Origin: Pelomonas sp039929605
GTDB lineage: Bacteria > Pseudomonadota > Gammaproteobacteria > Burkholderiales > Burkholderiaceae_C
Assembly (NCBI RefSeq): GCF_039929605.1
Contig: NZ_JBDSQX010000182.1
Location: 19,419 to 83,418, forward strand
Length of the DNA: 64,000 nucleotides
Reading direction: 5' to 3'
Shown here: positions 46,871 through 55,485 of the stretch, one piece after another
How the letters are laid out: each line of letters starts with the position of its first letter
Numbering within the stretch: the first letter of the stretch is position 1
Notes under the pieces: generated by a model
Database searches by the model: none
What the model was told of the DNA's origin: nothing
The model's input: the letters and a program-made list of their open reading frames with translations, nothing else
Made by a program: the position numbers and the translations under genes

Positions 46871-47905
46871 ATGTTCTTCCGCCTTCTGCTGGCCAGCCTG
46901 GCCCTGAGCGCCACGGCACACGCCGCGACCGTCGGCACGCTGACCCTGCCCGCTGACGACGCCGGCGGCGCCGTCACGCTGTTCTATCCCACCGCCGCCA
47001 CCGGCAAGCCCGAGACGCGCGGCGACCTGCAGCTGATGCTGGCGCCCGACGCCGCGCCCGCGCCGGGCAATGGCCGCCTCATCGCCATCTCGCACGGCTC
47101 CGGCGGCGGGCCTTGGGTGCACACGACGCTGGCCAAGGCGCTGGTCGAGGCCGGTTTCGTCGTCGTCGTGCCGCTGCACCGCGGCGACAACTGGCAGGAC
47201 GACGGCAGCCCCGGCCCCGACAGCTGGAAGCAGCGCCCGGCCGAGATCAGCCACGCCATCGACCGCGTCGCCGCCGACCCGCGCTTTGCCGGCCTGAAAG
47301 TGGACCGCGTCGGCGCCTTCGGCATGTCGGCCGGCGGCCACACGGTGCTGACGCTGGCCGGTGGCGCCTGGTCGCCCGAGCGCTTTCGCGCGCATTGCGA
47401 ACGCCACCTGGCCGAAGACTTCCAGAGCTGTATCGGCCTGGCCACGCAGCTGACCGGTGGCGCGCTAGACGGCTTCAAGCGCTGGCTGGCGCAGCGCGTG
47501 CTGAACTGGAAATTCGCTGGCGATGCGGCCTCGCAAACCCACACCGACCCGCGCATCGCCGCCGTCGTGGCCGGCGTGCCACTGGCGGCGGACTTCGACC
47601 TCGCCACACTGGCCCACCCGCGTGTGCCGCTGGGCCTCATCACGGCCAGCGACGACCGCTGGCTGCTGCCGCGCTTTCACAGCGACCCGCTGCGTGCCGC
47701 GTGCACAGGCTGCGAACTGCTGGCCGATCTGCAGGGCGCGGGCCATGGCGCGCTGCTGGCCCCGCCGCCGCCGGCCGCCGAGCTGGGCGCGCTGGCCTGC
47801 GCCATGCTCTGCGACCCGCCTGGCTTCGACCGCCCGGCCGCGACGGCGCTGTGGGTAGCGCGCACGGTGGACTTCTTCCGGCGCCATCTGCTGGGCGGCG
47901 TGTAG
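46871..47905 (+). CDS. Secreted alpha/beta hydrolase
   Basis: A 344-residue protein with a signal peptide (residues 1-19, ending SATAHAA). It has the oxyanion region AISHGSGGG, the nucleophile elbow GAFGMSAGGHTVL, an acid in TASDDRWLL, and the final histidine in GAGHGALL. These are dienelactone hydrolase/platelet-activating-factor hydrolase-like features. Substrate unknown. It is followed by a convergent serine hydrolase gene after 6 bp. Confidence 0.87.
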   Translation: MFFRLLLASLALSATAHAATVGTLTLPADDAGGAVTLFYPTAATGKPETRGDLQLMLAPDAAPAPGNGRLIAISHGSGGGPWVHTTLAKALVEAGFVVVVPLHRGDNWQDDGSPGPDSWKQRPAEISHAIDRVAADPRFAGLKVDRVGAFGMSAGGHTVLTLAGGAWSPERFRAHCERHLAEDFQSCIGLATQLTGGALDGFKRWLAQRVLNWKFAGDAASQTHTDPRIAAVVAGVPLAADFDLATLAHPRVPLGLITASDDRWLLPRFHSDPLRAACTGCELLADLQGAGHGALLAPPPPAAELGALACAMLCDPPGFDRPAATALWVARTVDFFRRHLLGGV

Positions 47906-47911
47906 ATCTCT

Positions 47912-49075
47912 TCACTTCGGCGGCATCGCCCGCTCGGTGTCCAGCACGGCCTGGTTCAACAGCGGCGTCGCCCAGCTTGTGTCCTCGGTGTTCGTGAAGC
48001 CGAAGGTGGCGCTGCGGCCCTGGGCGTCGACGACGAGCACGCTGGTGAAGCCGCGCCACTCGCCGTCATGCAGGAGCACGGCGCTGCTGTCGAGGTCGGC
48101 GGCGAGCCAGCCGAGGCCGTAGTCACCGGTCTTCAAGGCCTTGATGCGCTGCAGGTAGCCGGCCGCCAGCGGCGTTGTCTCGCCGTGCAGCGCGCGCAGG
48201 TGCCAGCGCACCCAGGCGGCATAGCTCTCTGGCGTCGTCGTGGTGCCGAGGCCGGCGGGGCTCAGCACGTCCAGCCAGCGCGACACCTCGGGGTCCTCGG
48301 CGGTGATGGCGGTCAGTCGGCCCTTCGCCCCGCTGTGGCCGACGGGGCGGTTCGTGAAGCTCGCGTCCGCCGAGGTCCAGCTCACCTGCAGGCCCAACGG
48401 CTGGGCCAGCTCCTGCTGGAAGAGTTCGGCGAAGGGCAGCCCGGTGCGCACTTCCAGCATCAGCGCGGCCAAGGAGTAGCCAGCGTTGGAGTAGAGGAGG
48501 TCCTGGCCGGGGCGCGCCGCCGGGGTCTGGGCCAGCAGCCAGGCCGCGAAGAAGCGCTCGCGGCCGGCGCGGGTGGTCGGCAGCTCGGTGGCGGAAGTGC
48601 CCAGGAAGGCCTGGAAGCGGGCGATGTCCTCGCCGGTGGTGAAGGCCAGCACGCCGCCCCGGTGGGATAGCAGCTGTTCCAGCGTGACCGTGCGGTAGGC
48701 CGGCTGCATGCTGGCGGCGAGGTCGGGCAGGGCCTCGGCCACCGTCGTCGTCCAGGCGATGACGCCGCGCTCGACGAGCCGGCCCGCCAGCGCCGAGGTC
48801 ATGGCCTTGGTGGTGGAGCCGATCATGAAGGCGTCGCCGGGCTGCAAGCTCACTGCGCTGCCGACCTGGCGCAGGCCGGCGCGGGCCTGGGTCGTGTCGT
48901 TGGCGTCCAGGTGCTGGATGACGATAGCGGCCAGGCCCTGGCTGACAGCGCGGTCAGCGGACTGCTGGAGGCTGGCAGGAGGTGTGGCTTCGGACTGGCC
49001 GCCGCCGCCGCAGGCGGTGAGTGCGATGGCTGAGACGAGGGCTGTGGTGGCGAGAACGAGGGAGCGAAGCAACAT
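47912..49075 (-). CDS. Class C beta-lactamase-like serine hydrolase lipoprotein
   Basis: A 387-residue S12 family (beta-lactamase/transpeptidase-like) protein. The N-terminus is a lipoprotein signal with lipobox ALTAC at about residue 22. The catalytic SxxK is GSTTKA, and YSN (LYSNAGYSLA) supplies the second motif; the third motif seems to be HDGEW-like rather than KTG. Members act as esterases or D-aminopeptidases as well as beta-lactamases. The substrate is unknown. Its ATG at 49075 is about 60 bp from the kinase gene stop. Confidence 0.87.
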   Translation of the reverse strand: MLLRSLVLATTALVSAIALTACGGGGQSEATPPASLQQSADRAVSQGLAAIVIQHLDANDTTQARAGLRQVGSAVSLQPGDAFMIGSTTKAMTSALAGRLVERGVIAWTTTVAEALPDLAASMQPAYRTVTLEQLLSHRGGVLAFTTGEDIARFQAFLGTSATELPTTRAGRERFFAAWLLAQTPAARPGQDLLYSNAGYSLAALMLEVRTGLPFAELFQQELAQPLGLQVSWTSADASFTNRPVGHSGAKGRLTAITAEDPEVSRWLDVLSPAGLGTTTTPESYAAWVRWHLRALHGETTPLAAGYLQRIKALKTGDYGLGWLAADLDSSAVLLHDGEWRGFTSVLVVDAQGRSATFGFTNTEDTSWATPLLNQAVLDTERAMPPK

Positions 49076-49138
49076 GAAAGGGCGTCGGAGTGGAGACGCG
49101 CTTAATTCTTCACAGCCGACCCCAAGGCCAGCCAAAGA

Positions 49139-50482
49139 TCAGGTGGGCAGCACCAGCACCAGCACCAGCACGAAGGCCGCACCGCAGCCGTCCAGCCCGT
49201 CCTCGATGCGCACTTGCCCGCCCAGCCGGGCGGCGGCCTGGCGCACGATGGCCAGGCCCAGGCCGGTGCCAGCGACGTCGCCGTGCTGGCCGCGCCAGAA
49301 GCGCTCGAAGGCGGCTTCGCGTTGATCGGGCGGGATGCCCGGGCCGTCGTCGGCGACACGCAGTGTGATGAGGCGGGCGCCGGCCTCCAGCGTCACGGCG
49401 ACGTGTCCGCCGGCGGGCACATAACGCAGCGCGTTCTCGACGAGGTTGTGCAGCACCGATTCAAAGGCAGCGCGGTCCAGGCGCGCGGGCAGCGTGGCCG
49501 GTGCGTCCAGCGACAGCTCCAGCCCCTGGGCGAGGGCGCGAGATGCCAGCGCGGCCAGCGTCTGCTGCACAACGGCAGCGAGGTCCAGCGCCTCGGGTGC
49601 AGCGGCGCGGCCTTCATCCAGCGTGGCCAGCGTCAGCAATTGGCGGCTCAGGTGGGCGCTGCGCTGCAAGGCAGCGTCCAGCGCAGCGGCAGCCTCTTGA
49701 CGCTCGGCGTCGTCCGCTGCATGCGCGAGCAAATGGGCCTGCGCCGCGACCACGGCCATGGGCGTGCGCAGCTCGTGGGCGGCGTCCTGCACGAAGGCGC
49801 GCTCGCGCTGCAGCTGGCCGCGCAGTCGGGCGAGCAGGCCGTCGAAGGCGCCCACCAGCGGCCGCAGCTCGTCATGCCGGGGCGTGAAGCCGAGCGGGGA
49901 CAGGTCTTGCGAATCGCGCCTGGCCACGCGCTCGGCCAACTGGTTCAACGGCCGCATGCCGCTGCGCACGGCGATCCACAGCGGCAGCAGCACGAGCGGG
50001 AAGGCGAGCAGCAGCGAGCCGATCAGCTCGGCGCCGATCATGCCCAGCACGGTGGCGTCGGCGATGCGCGGCTCCGCCAATGTCAGCCGCCAGGGACCGC
50101 CGCGCGACTCGGCCAGCCAGTGCGTGGTGGCGCTGGCCGCGCTGGCGCCAGGCGTTGTGAACGCGGCCTGACCCGAGGTGGCGTAGAGGCCGAACTCCAC
50201 GTCGCCCGGCAGCGTGCCGCCGTCGCGGCGCAGCCGGCTCACCTCGCGGGCGCGGCTTTGCACGATGAGGCTGGCGTCGCGCGCGTCGGCCACCTCGGCC
50301 AGCGAGGCGGCCATGCCATCGGCCAGCGCCTGTACGCCGGGGCGCGTGGCCATCTCGCGCTTGAACTCGACGAAGTTCATCGCGAGCAGGGCCGCGCCGG
50401 CCAGCGCAAAGGCCAGCAGCAGCGCGCCGAGCACGCGGCGCAGCAGCGTGGGGCGCCACAGCGGTTGCAGCAGTCTTTTCAC
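49139..50482 (-). CDS. Sensor histidine kinase (QseC-like)
   Basis: A 447-residue kinase (GTG start at 50482). It has two membrane helices (about 15-37 and 150-175), a short periplasmic domain, a HAMP region, then HisKA with QDAAHELRTPMAVVAA and an ATPase domain with VLHNLVENALRYV and GTGLGLAIVRQAA. It pairs with the response regulator 50556-51212 directly upstream. The C-terminus ends in a Val-Leu run from a CAGCAC microsatellite at 49146-49170. An upstream start near 50578 is less likely as it overlaps the regulator gene. Confidence 0.88.
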   Translation of the reverse strand: MKRLLQPLWRPTLLRRVLGALLLAFALAGAALLAMNFVEFKREMATRPGVQALADGMAASLAEVADARDASLIVQSRAREVSRLRRDGGTLPGDVEFGLYATSGQAAFTTPGASAASATTHWLAESRGGPWRLTLAEPRIADATVLGMIGAELIGSLLLAFPLVLLPLWIAVRSGMRPLNQLAERVARRDSQDLSPLGFTPRHDELRPLVGAFDGLLARLRGQLQRERAFVQDAAHELRTPMAVVAAQAHLLAHAADDAERQEAAAALDAALQRSAHLSRQLLTLATLDEGRAAAPEALDLAAVVQQTLAALASRALAQGLELSLDAPATLPARLDRAAFESVLHNLVENALRYVPAGGHVAVTLEAGARLITLRVADDGPGIPPDQREAAFERFWRGQHGDVAGTGLGLAIVRQAAARLGGQVRIEDGLDGCGAAFVLVLVLVLPT

Positions 50483-50555
50483 TGAAGCACCCTTCGCGCT
50501 AGGCGCTGTCCCGCCAGGCGGGAGCGCGCTTGCTTGGGGCGGCCCGGCGCGGCGC

Positions 50556-51212
50556 TCACGCGACGAACTGGTAGCCAATGCCGCGCACGGTGCGGATGCG
50601 TTCGGGCCCGATCTTCTTGCGCAGGTTGCTGACGTGCATTTCCAGCGTGGCCGCGTCGATGGGTTCGTCCAGCGGCGCCAGGCGCTGGGCGATGCGGCCC
50701 TTGGCGACGACGGCGCCGGGCTCGCGCGCCAGCTCGATGAGGAGCTGGAACTCGCGTGCCGTCAGCTGCAGGGCCTCGCCGGCTAGGCGGGCGCGGTGGC
50801 CGCGCGGCTCGATGACGAGGTCGCCCAGCGTCCAGGCTTCGTGCGCCTGACGGGCGCTGCGGCGCACGACGGCGTGGATGCGCGAGACGAGCTCGGGGAT
50901 GGCAAAGGGTTTCAGGACGACGTCGTCGGCACCACCGTCCAGGCCGGCGAGGCGGTCTTCCAGCGCGGTGCGGGCGGTGATGATGACGACGGGTGTGGCG
51001 GCGTCGGCGCGGCGCCAGCGGGCGAGCAGGTCGAAGCCCGAGCCGTCAGGCAGGCCCAGGTCGAGCAGCACGCAGTCCGCCGCCACGTCGGCCAACTGCA
51101 GTGGCGCGTCCTGGGCACGGCGCAACCACTCGCAGCTGAAGCCTTGTTGGCGAAAGGCGGCTTGCAGGCTGCGGCCGAGGTCCAGGTCGTCTTCGATGAG
51201 CAGCAGGTGCAT
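50556..51212 (-). CDS. OmpR-family response regulator (QseB-like)
   Basis: A 218-residue regulator. The receiver has the acidic LLIEDDLDLG, the phospho-acceptor in LLDLGLPDG and the lysine in LKPFAIPEL. The winged-helix domain ends NLRKKIGPERIRTVRGIGYQF. It pairs with the kinase gene just downstream, 73 bp later. Target genes are not evident from the sequence. Confidence 0.92.
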   Translation of the reverse strand: MHLLLIEDDLDLGRSLQAAFRQQGFSCEWLRRAQDAPLQLADVAADCVLLDLGLPDGSGFDLLARWRRADAATPVVIITARTALEDRLAGLDGGADDVVLKPFAIPELVSRIHAVVRRSARQAHEAWTLGDLVIEPRGHRARLAGEALQLTAREFQLLIELAREPGAVVAKGRIAQRLAPLDEPIDAATLEMHVSNLRKKIGPERIRTVRGIGYQFVA

Positions 51213-51255
51213 AGCCGGCGATTGTCGCCAGCGCCACCTCAATGGCTGCTCAAGA

Positions 51256-51690
51256 TCACTTGACGATGAGCACCGGCAGATCGACGTGGTTCAACACCTT
51301 CTGGGTCTCGCTGCCCAGCAGGAATGCGGCAAAGCCGCTGCGGCCGTGGGAGGCCATGACGATGAGGTCGACACTCTCAGCCTTGGCGTGGTCGACGATG
51401 GCTTCCCAGGCGTGCAGGGCCTCGATGGTGTGCCCCTTGCACGCCAGGCCCTGCGCTGCTGCGGCCGCGCAGACGTCTTCGACGCGCCGGAGCGCGACCC
51501 GCTGCTGGGCTTCGATGAACTCCACCGGCGGCACGGGCTGGATCTCGGAGACGGCGCTGTAGGGGAAGGGCTCCATGACGCTGAGCGTCAGCAACTGGGC
51601 GCCGTGCACCTTGGCGAGCTGGATGGCGGTATCGACCGCATGGCTGGTGATGTCGGAGCCATCGGTGGGCACGAGGATGCGCTTGAACAT
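51256..51690 (-). CDS. Universal stress protein
   Basis: A 144-residue UspA family protein: KRILVPTDGSDITSHAV at the start and the ATP-binding signature GRSGFAAFLLGSETQKVLNHVDLPVLIVK at the end (G-2x-G-9x-G(S/T) pattern). Members bind ATP and respond to stress; the target is unknown. Not in an obvious operon with its neighbours. Confidence 0.92.
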   Translation of the reverse strand: MFKRILVPTDGSDITSHAVDTAIQLAKVHGAQLLTLSVMEPFPYSAVSEIQPVPPVEFIEAQQRVALRRVEDVCAAAAAQGLACKGHTIEALHAWEAIVDHAKAESVDLIVMASHGRSGFAAFLLGSETQKVLNHVDLPVLIVK

Positions 51691-51773
51691 TCAGTCCTCC
51701 AGTCAGTCGTTGCGGAAGCCAAAGTGTGGCCCATCAACTGCCCGGGTGCCTGTCGGAGATCAACCCTTTGCGC

Positions 51774-52589
51774 TCAGCCCTTTGCAATCGGCCTTGCAGG
51801 GTCGGCCGACCATTCGCTCCATGAGCCGGGGTAGAGCACCCCGTCGCCGAGGCCCGCGTGGCTCATTGCCAGCAGGTTGTGGCAAGCCGTGACGCCGGAG
51901 CCGCATTGGTGGACGACGGTGTCTGCCGCCAGTGGCAGCAGTTCGGCGCGCAACTGCGCTACGGGCTTGAAGCGGCCGTCGGCGCCGAGGTTGTCCTTGA
52001 AGAAGCGGTTGCTGGCGCTGGGAATGTGGCCGGCGGCCATGTCGAGCGGCTCGACCTCGCCACGGAAGCGCTCGGCGGCGCGGGCGTCGATGAGGCGCAC
52101 GTTGCCGAGTTGCTTCAGCAGCGTGGCGGCGTCGATGTGCTTGACGAGGGGCTCGCTCGGCTGCCAATCGGTCGGCGTGGCGGCGGACAGGTCAGCCGTG
52201 CGCTCGCCGTCCCAGGCGCCGTCGAGCACGGCGACTTCCGCGTGGCCCAGCCAGCGCAGCATCCACCAGGCGCGCGCGGCGTACATGCCGCCCTGCGCGT
52301 CATAGGTGACGACCTGGCGGCCGGCGCGCAGGCCCAGGCGCCGCAGCAGCGCGGCGAAGGCTTCACGATCGGGCAACGGGTGGCGGCCGTGGAAGACGCC
52401 GTCGGCACCGGTCTTGGGGCCGGCGAGGTCGCGGTCCAGGTGCAGATAGTGGGCGCCGGGGATGTGGCCAGTGGCGTGGGCGCGTTCGCCCGCTGCCGTG
52501 TCGGCAAGGTCGAAGCTGCAGTCGAGGATGAGCGGGTCATCGAGTGCTCGCAGCTCGGCCGGGGAGATCAGGGTCGTGAAGGCGGTCAT
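51774..52589 (-). CDS. sseA: Thiosulfate/3-mercaptopyruvate sulfurtransferase
   Basis: A 271-residue tandem rhodanese. The N-terminal domain starts LISPAELRAL and has the ILDCSFD strand. The C-terminal domain has the active-site C229 in HQCGSGVTACHN, where CG(S/T)GVT indicates a 3-mercaptopyruvate rather than thiosulfate preference. It transfers sulfur from mercaptopyruvate or thiosulfate to cyanide or other acceptors. The start ATG at 52589 overlaps nothing; the stop of the DMT permease is at 52592. Confidence 0.9.
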   Translation of the reverse strand: MTAFTTLISPAELRALDDPLILDCSFDLADTAAGERAHATGHIPGAHYLHLDRDLAGPKTGADGVFHGRHPLPDREAFAALLRRLGLRAGRQVVTYDAQGGMYAARAWWMLRWLGHAEVAVLDGAWDGERTADLSAATPTDWQPSEPLVKHIDAATLLKQLGNVRLIDARAAERFRGEVEPLDMAAGHIPSASNRFFKDNLGADGRFKPVAQLRAELLPLAADTVVHQCGSGVTACHNLLAMSHAGLGDGVLYPGSWSEWSADPARPIAKG

Positions 52590-52591
52590 CG

Positions 52592-53758
52592 TCAAACCTC
52601 ATTCGGGTTGAATTGGCTGTCTTTCGGTGGCGGCGCCACGTTGGCGCGCAGCATCGTGGCGATCAGGCCGGCGCCGATGATGAGTAGCATGCCGACGGTG
52701 GCGGCCCAGGTCAGCGGGTCCTGGAACAGCAGCATGCCGAAGCCGAAGGAGAAGACGATGCCGAGGTATTGCAGGCAGGCGTTCACCAGCGGTCGGCCGA
52801 TGGCGTAGGCACGCGTCAGGCAGACCTGGGCGGTGGTGGCGAGCAGGCCCACGGCCAGCAGCAACGCGCCGCCCCACGGCGTGTGGGTCTGCAGGCCGCG
52901 TTCGGTCACGGCGGTGATGAGGGCGCCGGCAATGGCGCCGCCCACCGAGAAGTAGAAGACGACGCGCAGCTCGGGCTCGCCGGCCCGGCCGAGCGCCGTC
53001 ACCTGCAGATAGGCCATGGCGGCCAGGATGCCCGACACCAGGCCGGCCAGGCCGTGCCAGAGCTGCTGTTGGTCCAGCGTTGGGCGCAGGATCAACGCGA
53101 CGCCGACGAAGCCGAGCAGCACCGAGGCCATCAGCCGCCAATCGAGGAGTCCGCGCGGCGCAGAGCGTGGCCCGCGCCGGAGCGAGTTGCGGTGCCTGGC
53201 AAGGCGCGGGTGACGCGGCGTGGCTGGCGCCACGCAAGGAGCCGGCAACGCCGCCGGGTGCCGCAAATCGCTCCGGCCCTCCGGGTTGGCCCTGGCTGGG
53301 GCGCATGCGGCGTTGCTCGTCGTTGCGGGCGCGAGCCCGCTGCCTCCTCGCGCCTTGCCTGCGCCCCAGCCAGGGCCAACGCGGGCCACGCTCTGCGCCG
53401 CGCGGACTCCATTCTGTGCCCCCATCAGCACCGCGCCGCCGAGCAGGAAGAGGGCCATCCAGACCGAGGACATGTAGTTCAGCGTCATGGCCGTGGCCAG
53501 CGGCAGCTTGGCGATGGCGTAGAACCACAGGCACAGCGAGGTGACGCCGGAGATGCTGCGCCACAGGTGCATGCCGGGCACTTTCGTACCGAGGCTGATG
53601 CCCTGTTGCCGGGTCAGCAGGGCCATGGCCACCATGCCGACCAGGCCGCGATACATGACGATTTCGCTGGCCGCGTAGAACTCGCTGGCCAGCTTGACGC
53701 AGACGCCCATGGTGGCGAACAGCAGCGTCGCCAGCACCATGAGCACCGGAGCCGGCAC
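52592..53758 (-). CDS. EamA/DMT-family permease with in-frame palindromic insertion
   Basis: A 388-residue open frame beginning GTG at 53758. The first half has the EamA repeat (VLMVLATLLFATMGVCVKLA) and the second half continues DWRLMASVLLGFVGVALILRP, so both halves are in frame. Between them, about 88 residues (roughly 118-206) rich in Arg, Ala and Pro derive from a 265-bp palindromic element (53146-53410) at a point where other DMT transporters run straight from LLGG...G to DWR. Native length without it would be about 300, the family norm. Whether the interrupted protein works is unknown. Substrate unknown; the family exports metabolites. Confidence 0.82.
   Translation of the reverse strand: MPAPVLMVLATLLFATMGVCVKLASEFYAASEIVMYRGLVGMVAMALLTRQQGISLGTKVPGMHLWRSISGVTSLCLWFYAIAKLPLATAMTLNYMSSVWMALFLLGGAVLMGAQNGVRAAQSVARVGPGWGAGKARGGSGLAPATTSNAACAPARANPEGRSDLRHPAALPAPCVAPATPRHPRLARHRNSLRRGPRSAPRGLLDWRLMASVLLGFVGVALILRPTLDQQQLWHGLAGLVSGILAAMAYLQVTALGRAGEPELRVVFYFSVGGAIAGALITAVTERGLQTHTPWGGALLLAVGLLATTAQVCLTRAYAIGRPLVNACLQYLGIVFSFGFGMLLFQDPLTWAATVGMLLIIGAGLIATMLRANVAPPPKDSQFNPNEV
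53146..53410. mobile_element. 265-bp palindromic (MITE-like) element inside the permease gene
   Basis: The ends are perfect 31-bp inverted repeats (53146-53176 and 53380-53410). Inside are two further hairpins: 53177-53275 (imperfect arms, CCGGAGCGA/TCGCTCCGG) and 53286-53379 (perfect 19-bp arms). Together they could form a cruciform. There is no transposase, so it is non-autonomous. No clear target-site duplication was found. The element leaves the host gene open. Confidence 0.85.
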
Positions 53759-53759
53759 G

Positions 53760-54974
53760 TCAGGTTTCTTCGCTGGTGCCGGTGGCGGCCGTGGTGCCCA
53801 ACCCAGTGACTGCCGCAGAACCGGCTTCGCCGGGCTGCTGGCAGTGCCCCCTTGAGGGGGCTGGCGAAGCCAGTAGGGGGTGGGCTCGGTACCATTCATG
53901 GAAGTGCTGCATGCCGTCTTCCATGGGGCTTTGATACGGCCCGGCCTCGTTGTCGCCGCGCATCATCAGCGCCTTGCGGCCAGCGTCCATTCGCTCGGCG
54001 ATCTCGTCGTCTTCCACGCAGGTTTCCATGTAGGCGGCCTGGTGGGCCTCGACGAAGTCGCGCTCGAAGGCGACGATTTCCTCGGGGTAGTAGAACTCGA
54101 CGAGGTTGACGGTCTTCTGCGGCGACACCGGGTGCAGCGTCGACACGACCAGCACATGCGGATACCACTCCACCATGATGTGCGGGTAGTAGGTCAGCCA
54201 GATCGCGCCGGACTCGGGCGGGCGGCCCTCGCGGTACTTCAGCAATTCGTCGTGCCAGCGCTGGTAGACCGGCGAGCCGGGGCGCTCCAGGTCGTTCTGC
54301 ACGCCGACCGTTTGCACTGAGTGGTGCTTGCCGAACTCCCAGGCCAGGTCGTCGCAGCTGACGAAGCCACCCAGGCCGGGGTGGAAGGGCCCGACGTGGT
54401 AGTCCTCCAGATAGACCTCGATGAAGGTCTTCCAGTTGTAGTTGCACTCGTGGGTCTGGACCTTGTCGAGCACGTAGCCGGAGAAGTCGAGCTGGGCGCG
54501 CGGGCCCAGCTGCTTCAGCTCGGCGGCGACGTCATGGCCGTTGGCTTCGAACAGCAGGCCGTTCCATTCCTGGAGCGGGTAGCGGTTCAGGTTCAGGCAG
54601 GGGTCCTGCTCGAAGTGCGGCGCGCCGATGAGCTCGCCCTGATGTGAATAGGTCCAGCGGTGCAGCGGGCAGACGATGTTGGCCTGGGTATTGCCGCGCC
54701 CGCGCAGCATGACCGCCTGGCGGTGCCGGCAGACGTTGGAGATCAACTCGATGCCCTGCGCTGAACGCACCAGCGCCCGGCCTTCGCCTTCCTGGGGCAG
54801 GGCGTAGTGGTCCCCGATTTCAGGGACGGCCAGTGCATGGCCGACGTAGCGGGGCCCTCGCTGAAAGATGCTGGCCCGCTCGCGCTGGAACAGCTCGGGG
54901 TCGAAATAGGCGCTCACCGGGAGCTGGGTCTGGCTGCGTTTGAGCGCCGAGACGGGAAGACTCAGGTCGGACAT
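53760..54974 (-). CDS. Rieske-type aromatic ring-hydroxylating oxygenase alpha subunit
   Basis: A 404-residue oxygenase. The Rieske cluster motif is CRH and CPLH (C-x-H, 17 residues, C-x2-H). The mononuclear iron motif is DYHVGPFHPG, with ECNYNWKTFIEVYLED before it. It probably hydroxylates or demethylates an aromatic or quaternary-amine substrate, needing a separate reductase. The last ~39 residues (after FHEWYRAH) come from a repetitive palindromic segment (53800-53885), probably an added tail. The stop at 53760 precedes the permease GTG by 1 bp. The start is ATG at 54974. Confidence 0.87.
   Translation of the reverse strand: MSDLSLPVSALKRSQTQLPVSAYFDPELFQRERASIFQRGPRYVGHALAVPEIGDHYALPQEGEGRALVRSAQGIELISNVCRHRQAVMLRGRGNTQANIVCPLHRWTYSHQGELIGAPHFEQDPCLNLNRYPLQEWNGLLFEANGHDVAAELKQLGPRAQLDFSGYVLDKVQTHECNYNWKTFIEVYLEDYHVGPFHPGLGGFVSCDDLAWEFGKHHSVQTVGVQNDLERPGSPVYQRWHDELLKYREGRPPESGAIWLTYYPHIMVEWYPHVLVVSTLHPVSPQKTVNLVEFYYPEEIVAFERDFVEAHQAAYMETCVEDDEIAERMDAGRKALMMRGDNEAGPYQSPMEDGMQHFHEWYRAHPLLASPAPSRGHCQQPGEAGSAAVTGLGTTAATGTSEET
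53800..53885. repeat. Palindromic repeat at the Rieske gene 3' end
   Basis: Contains nested palindromes CCCCCTTGAGGGGG and CTGGCGAAGCCAG, and a third around GGCTTCGCC. This type of CCCCC/GGGGG hairpin with TGGCGAAGCCA is typical of intergenic DNA in these bacteria. Here it lies inside the Rieske open frame and encodes its terminal residues. Confidence 0.65.
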
Positions 54975-55230
54975 GATCCAGGCGGGTCTTTCAGACGGGT
55001 AGGGGTGCTGCGTCCCTCCGGCGCATCTCGTTGCCGAGTCGGCCAGGTTGCTTGGGTGGAGGAGGGCGGATCGCGCTTGCGCGCGTCCACCACGATGGCC
55101 GCGCACGCGCGTAACCGCAGGGAAGAGGGTCGGGATTCTACCCAGGGCTTGATGTAGCAGTTGTTTCCAGGTCTTGGCTGCTGCCGGTCGGCCTAACCCG
55201 CTGACTACAATCCTGGTTTCGCGTTTTGAA

Positions 55231-55482
55231 ATGACAAAGTCCACTCCCCGCACCAAGGCCGCCGCGACAGACGGCAGTGACCTCAGCTACGAGCAAGCGC
55301 TCGACGAGCTTGAGCGCCTGGTGGCGGCCATGGAGGGCCAACAGTTGCCGCTGGATCAACTTTTGCAAAGCTACACCCGCGGGGCCGAATTGCTGACCCT
55401 GTGTCGTGGCCGCCTGCAGGCGGTGGAGCAGCAGGTCAAGCTGCTGGACGGCGCGGAACTGAAGGCCTGGGAGGGCTCCTGA
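55231..55482 (+). CDS. xseB: Exodeoxyribonuclease VII small subunit
   Basis: An 83-residue protein. The core LSYEQALDELERLVAAMEGQQLPLDQLLQSYTRGAELL is typical of XseB. XseB helps activate the large subunit XseA for single-stranded DNA digestion; xseA is not in this window. ATG at 55231 was chosen over a weaker frame start 57 bp upstream. It begins a three-gene operon with ispA and dxs. Confidence 0.93.
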   Translation: MTKSTPRTKAAATDGSDLSYEQALDELERLVAAMEGQQLPLDQLLQSYTRGAELLTLCRGRLQAVEQQVKLLDGAELKAWEGS

Positions 55483-55485
55483 ATC

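Noticed and set aside
49146..49170. CAGCAC microsatellite at the kinase gene 3' end as a phase-variable switch
   Set aside because: Only a few six-base units are present and it lies at the very C-terminus, so a length change would keep the frame and hardly affect function.
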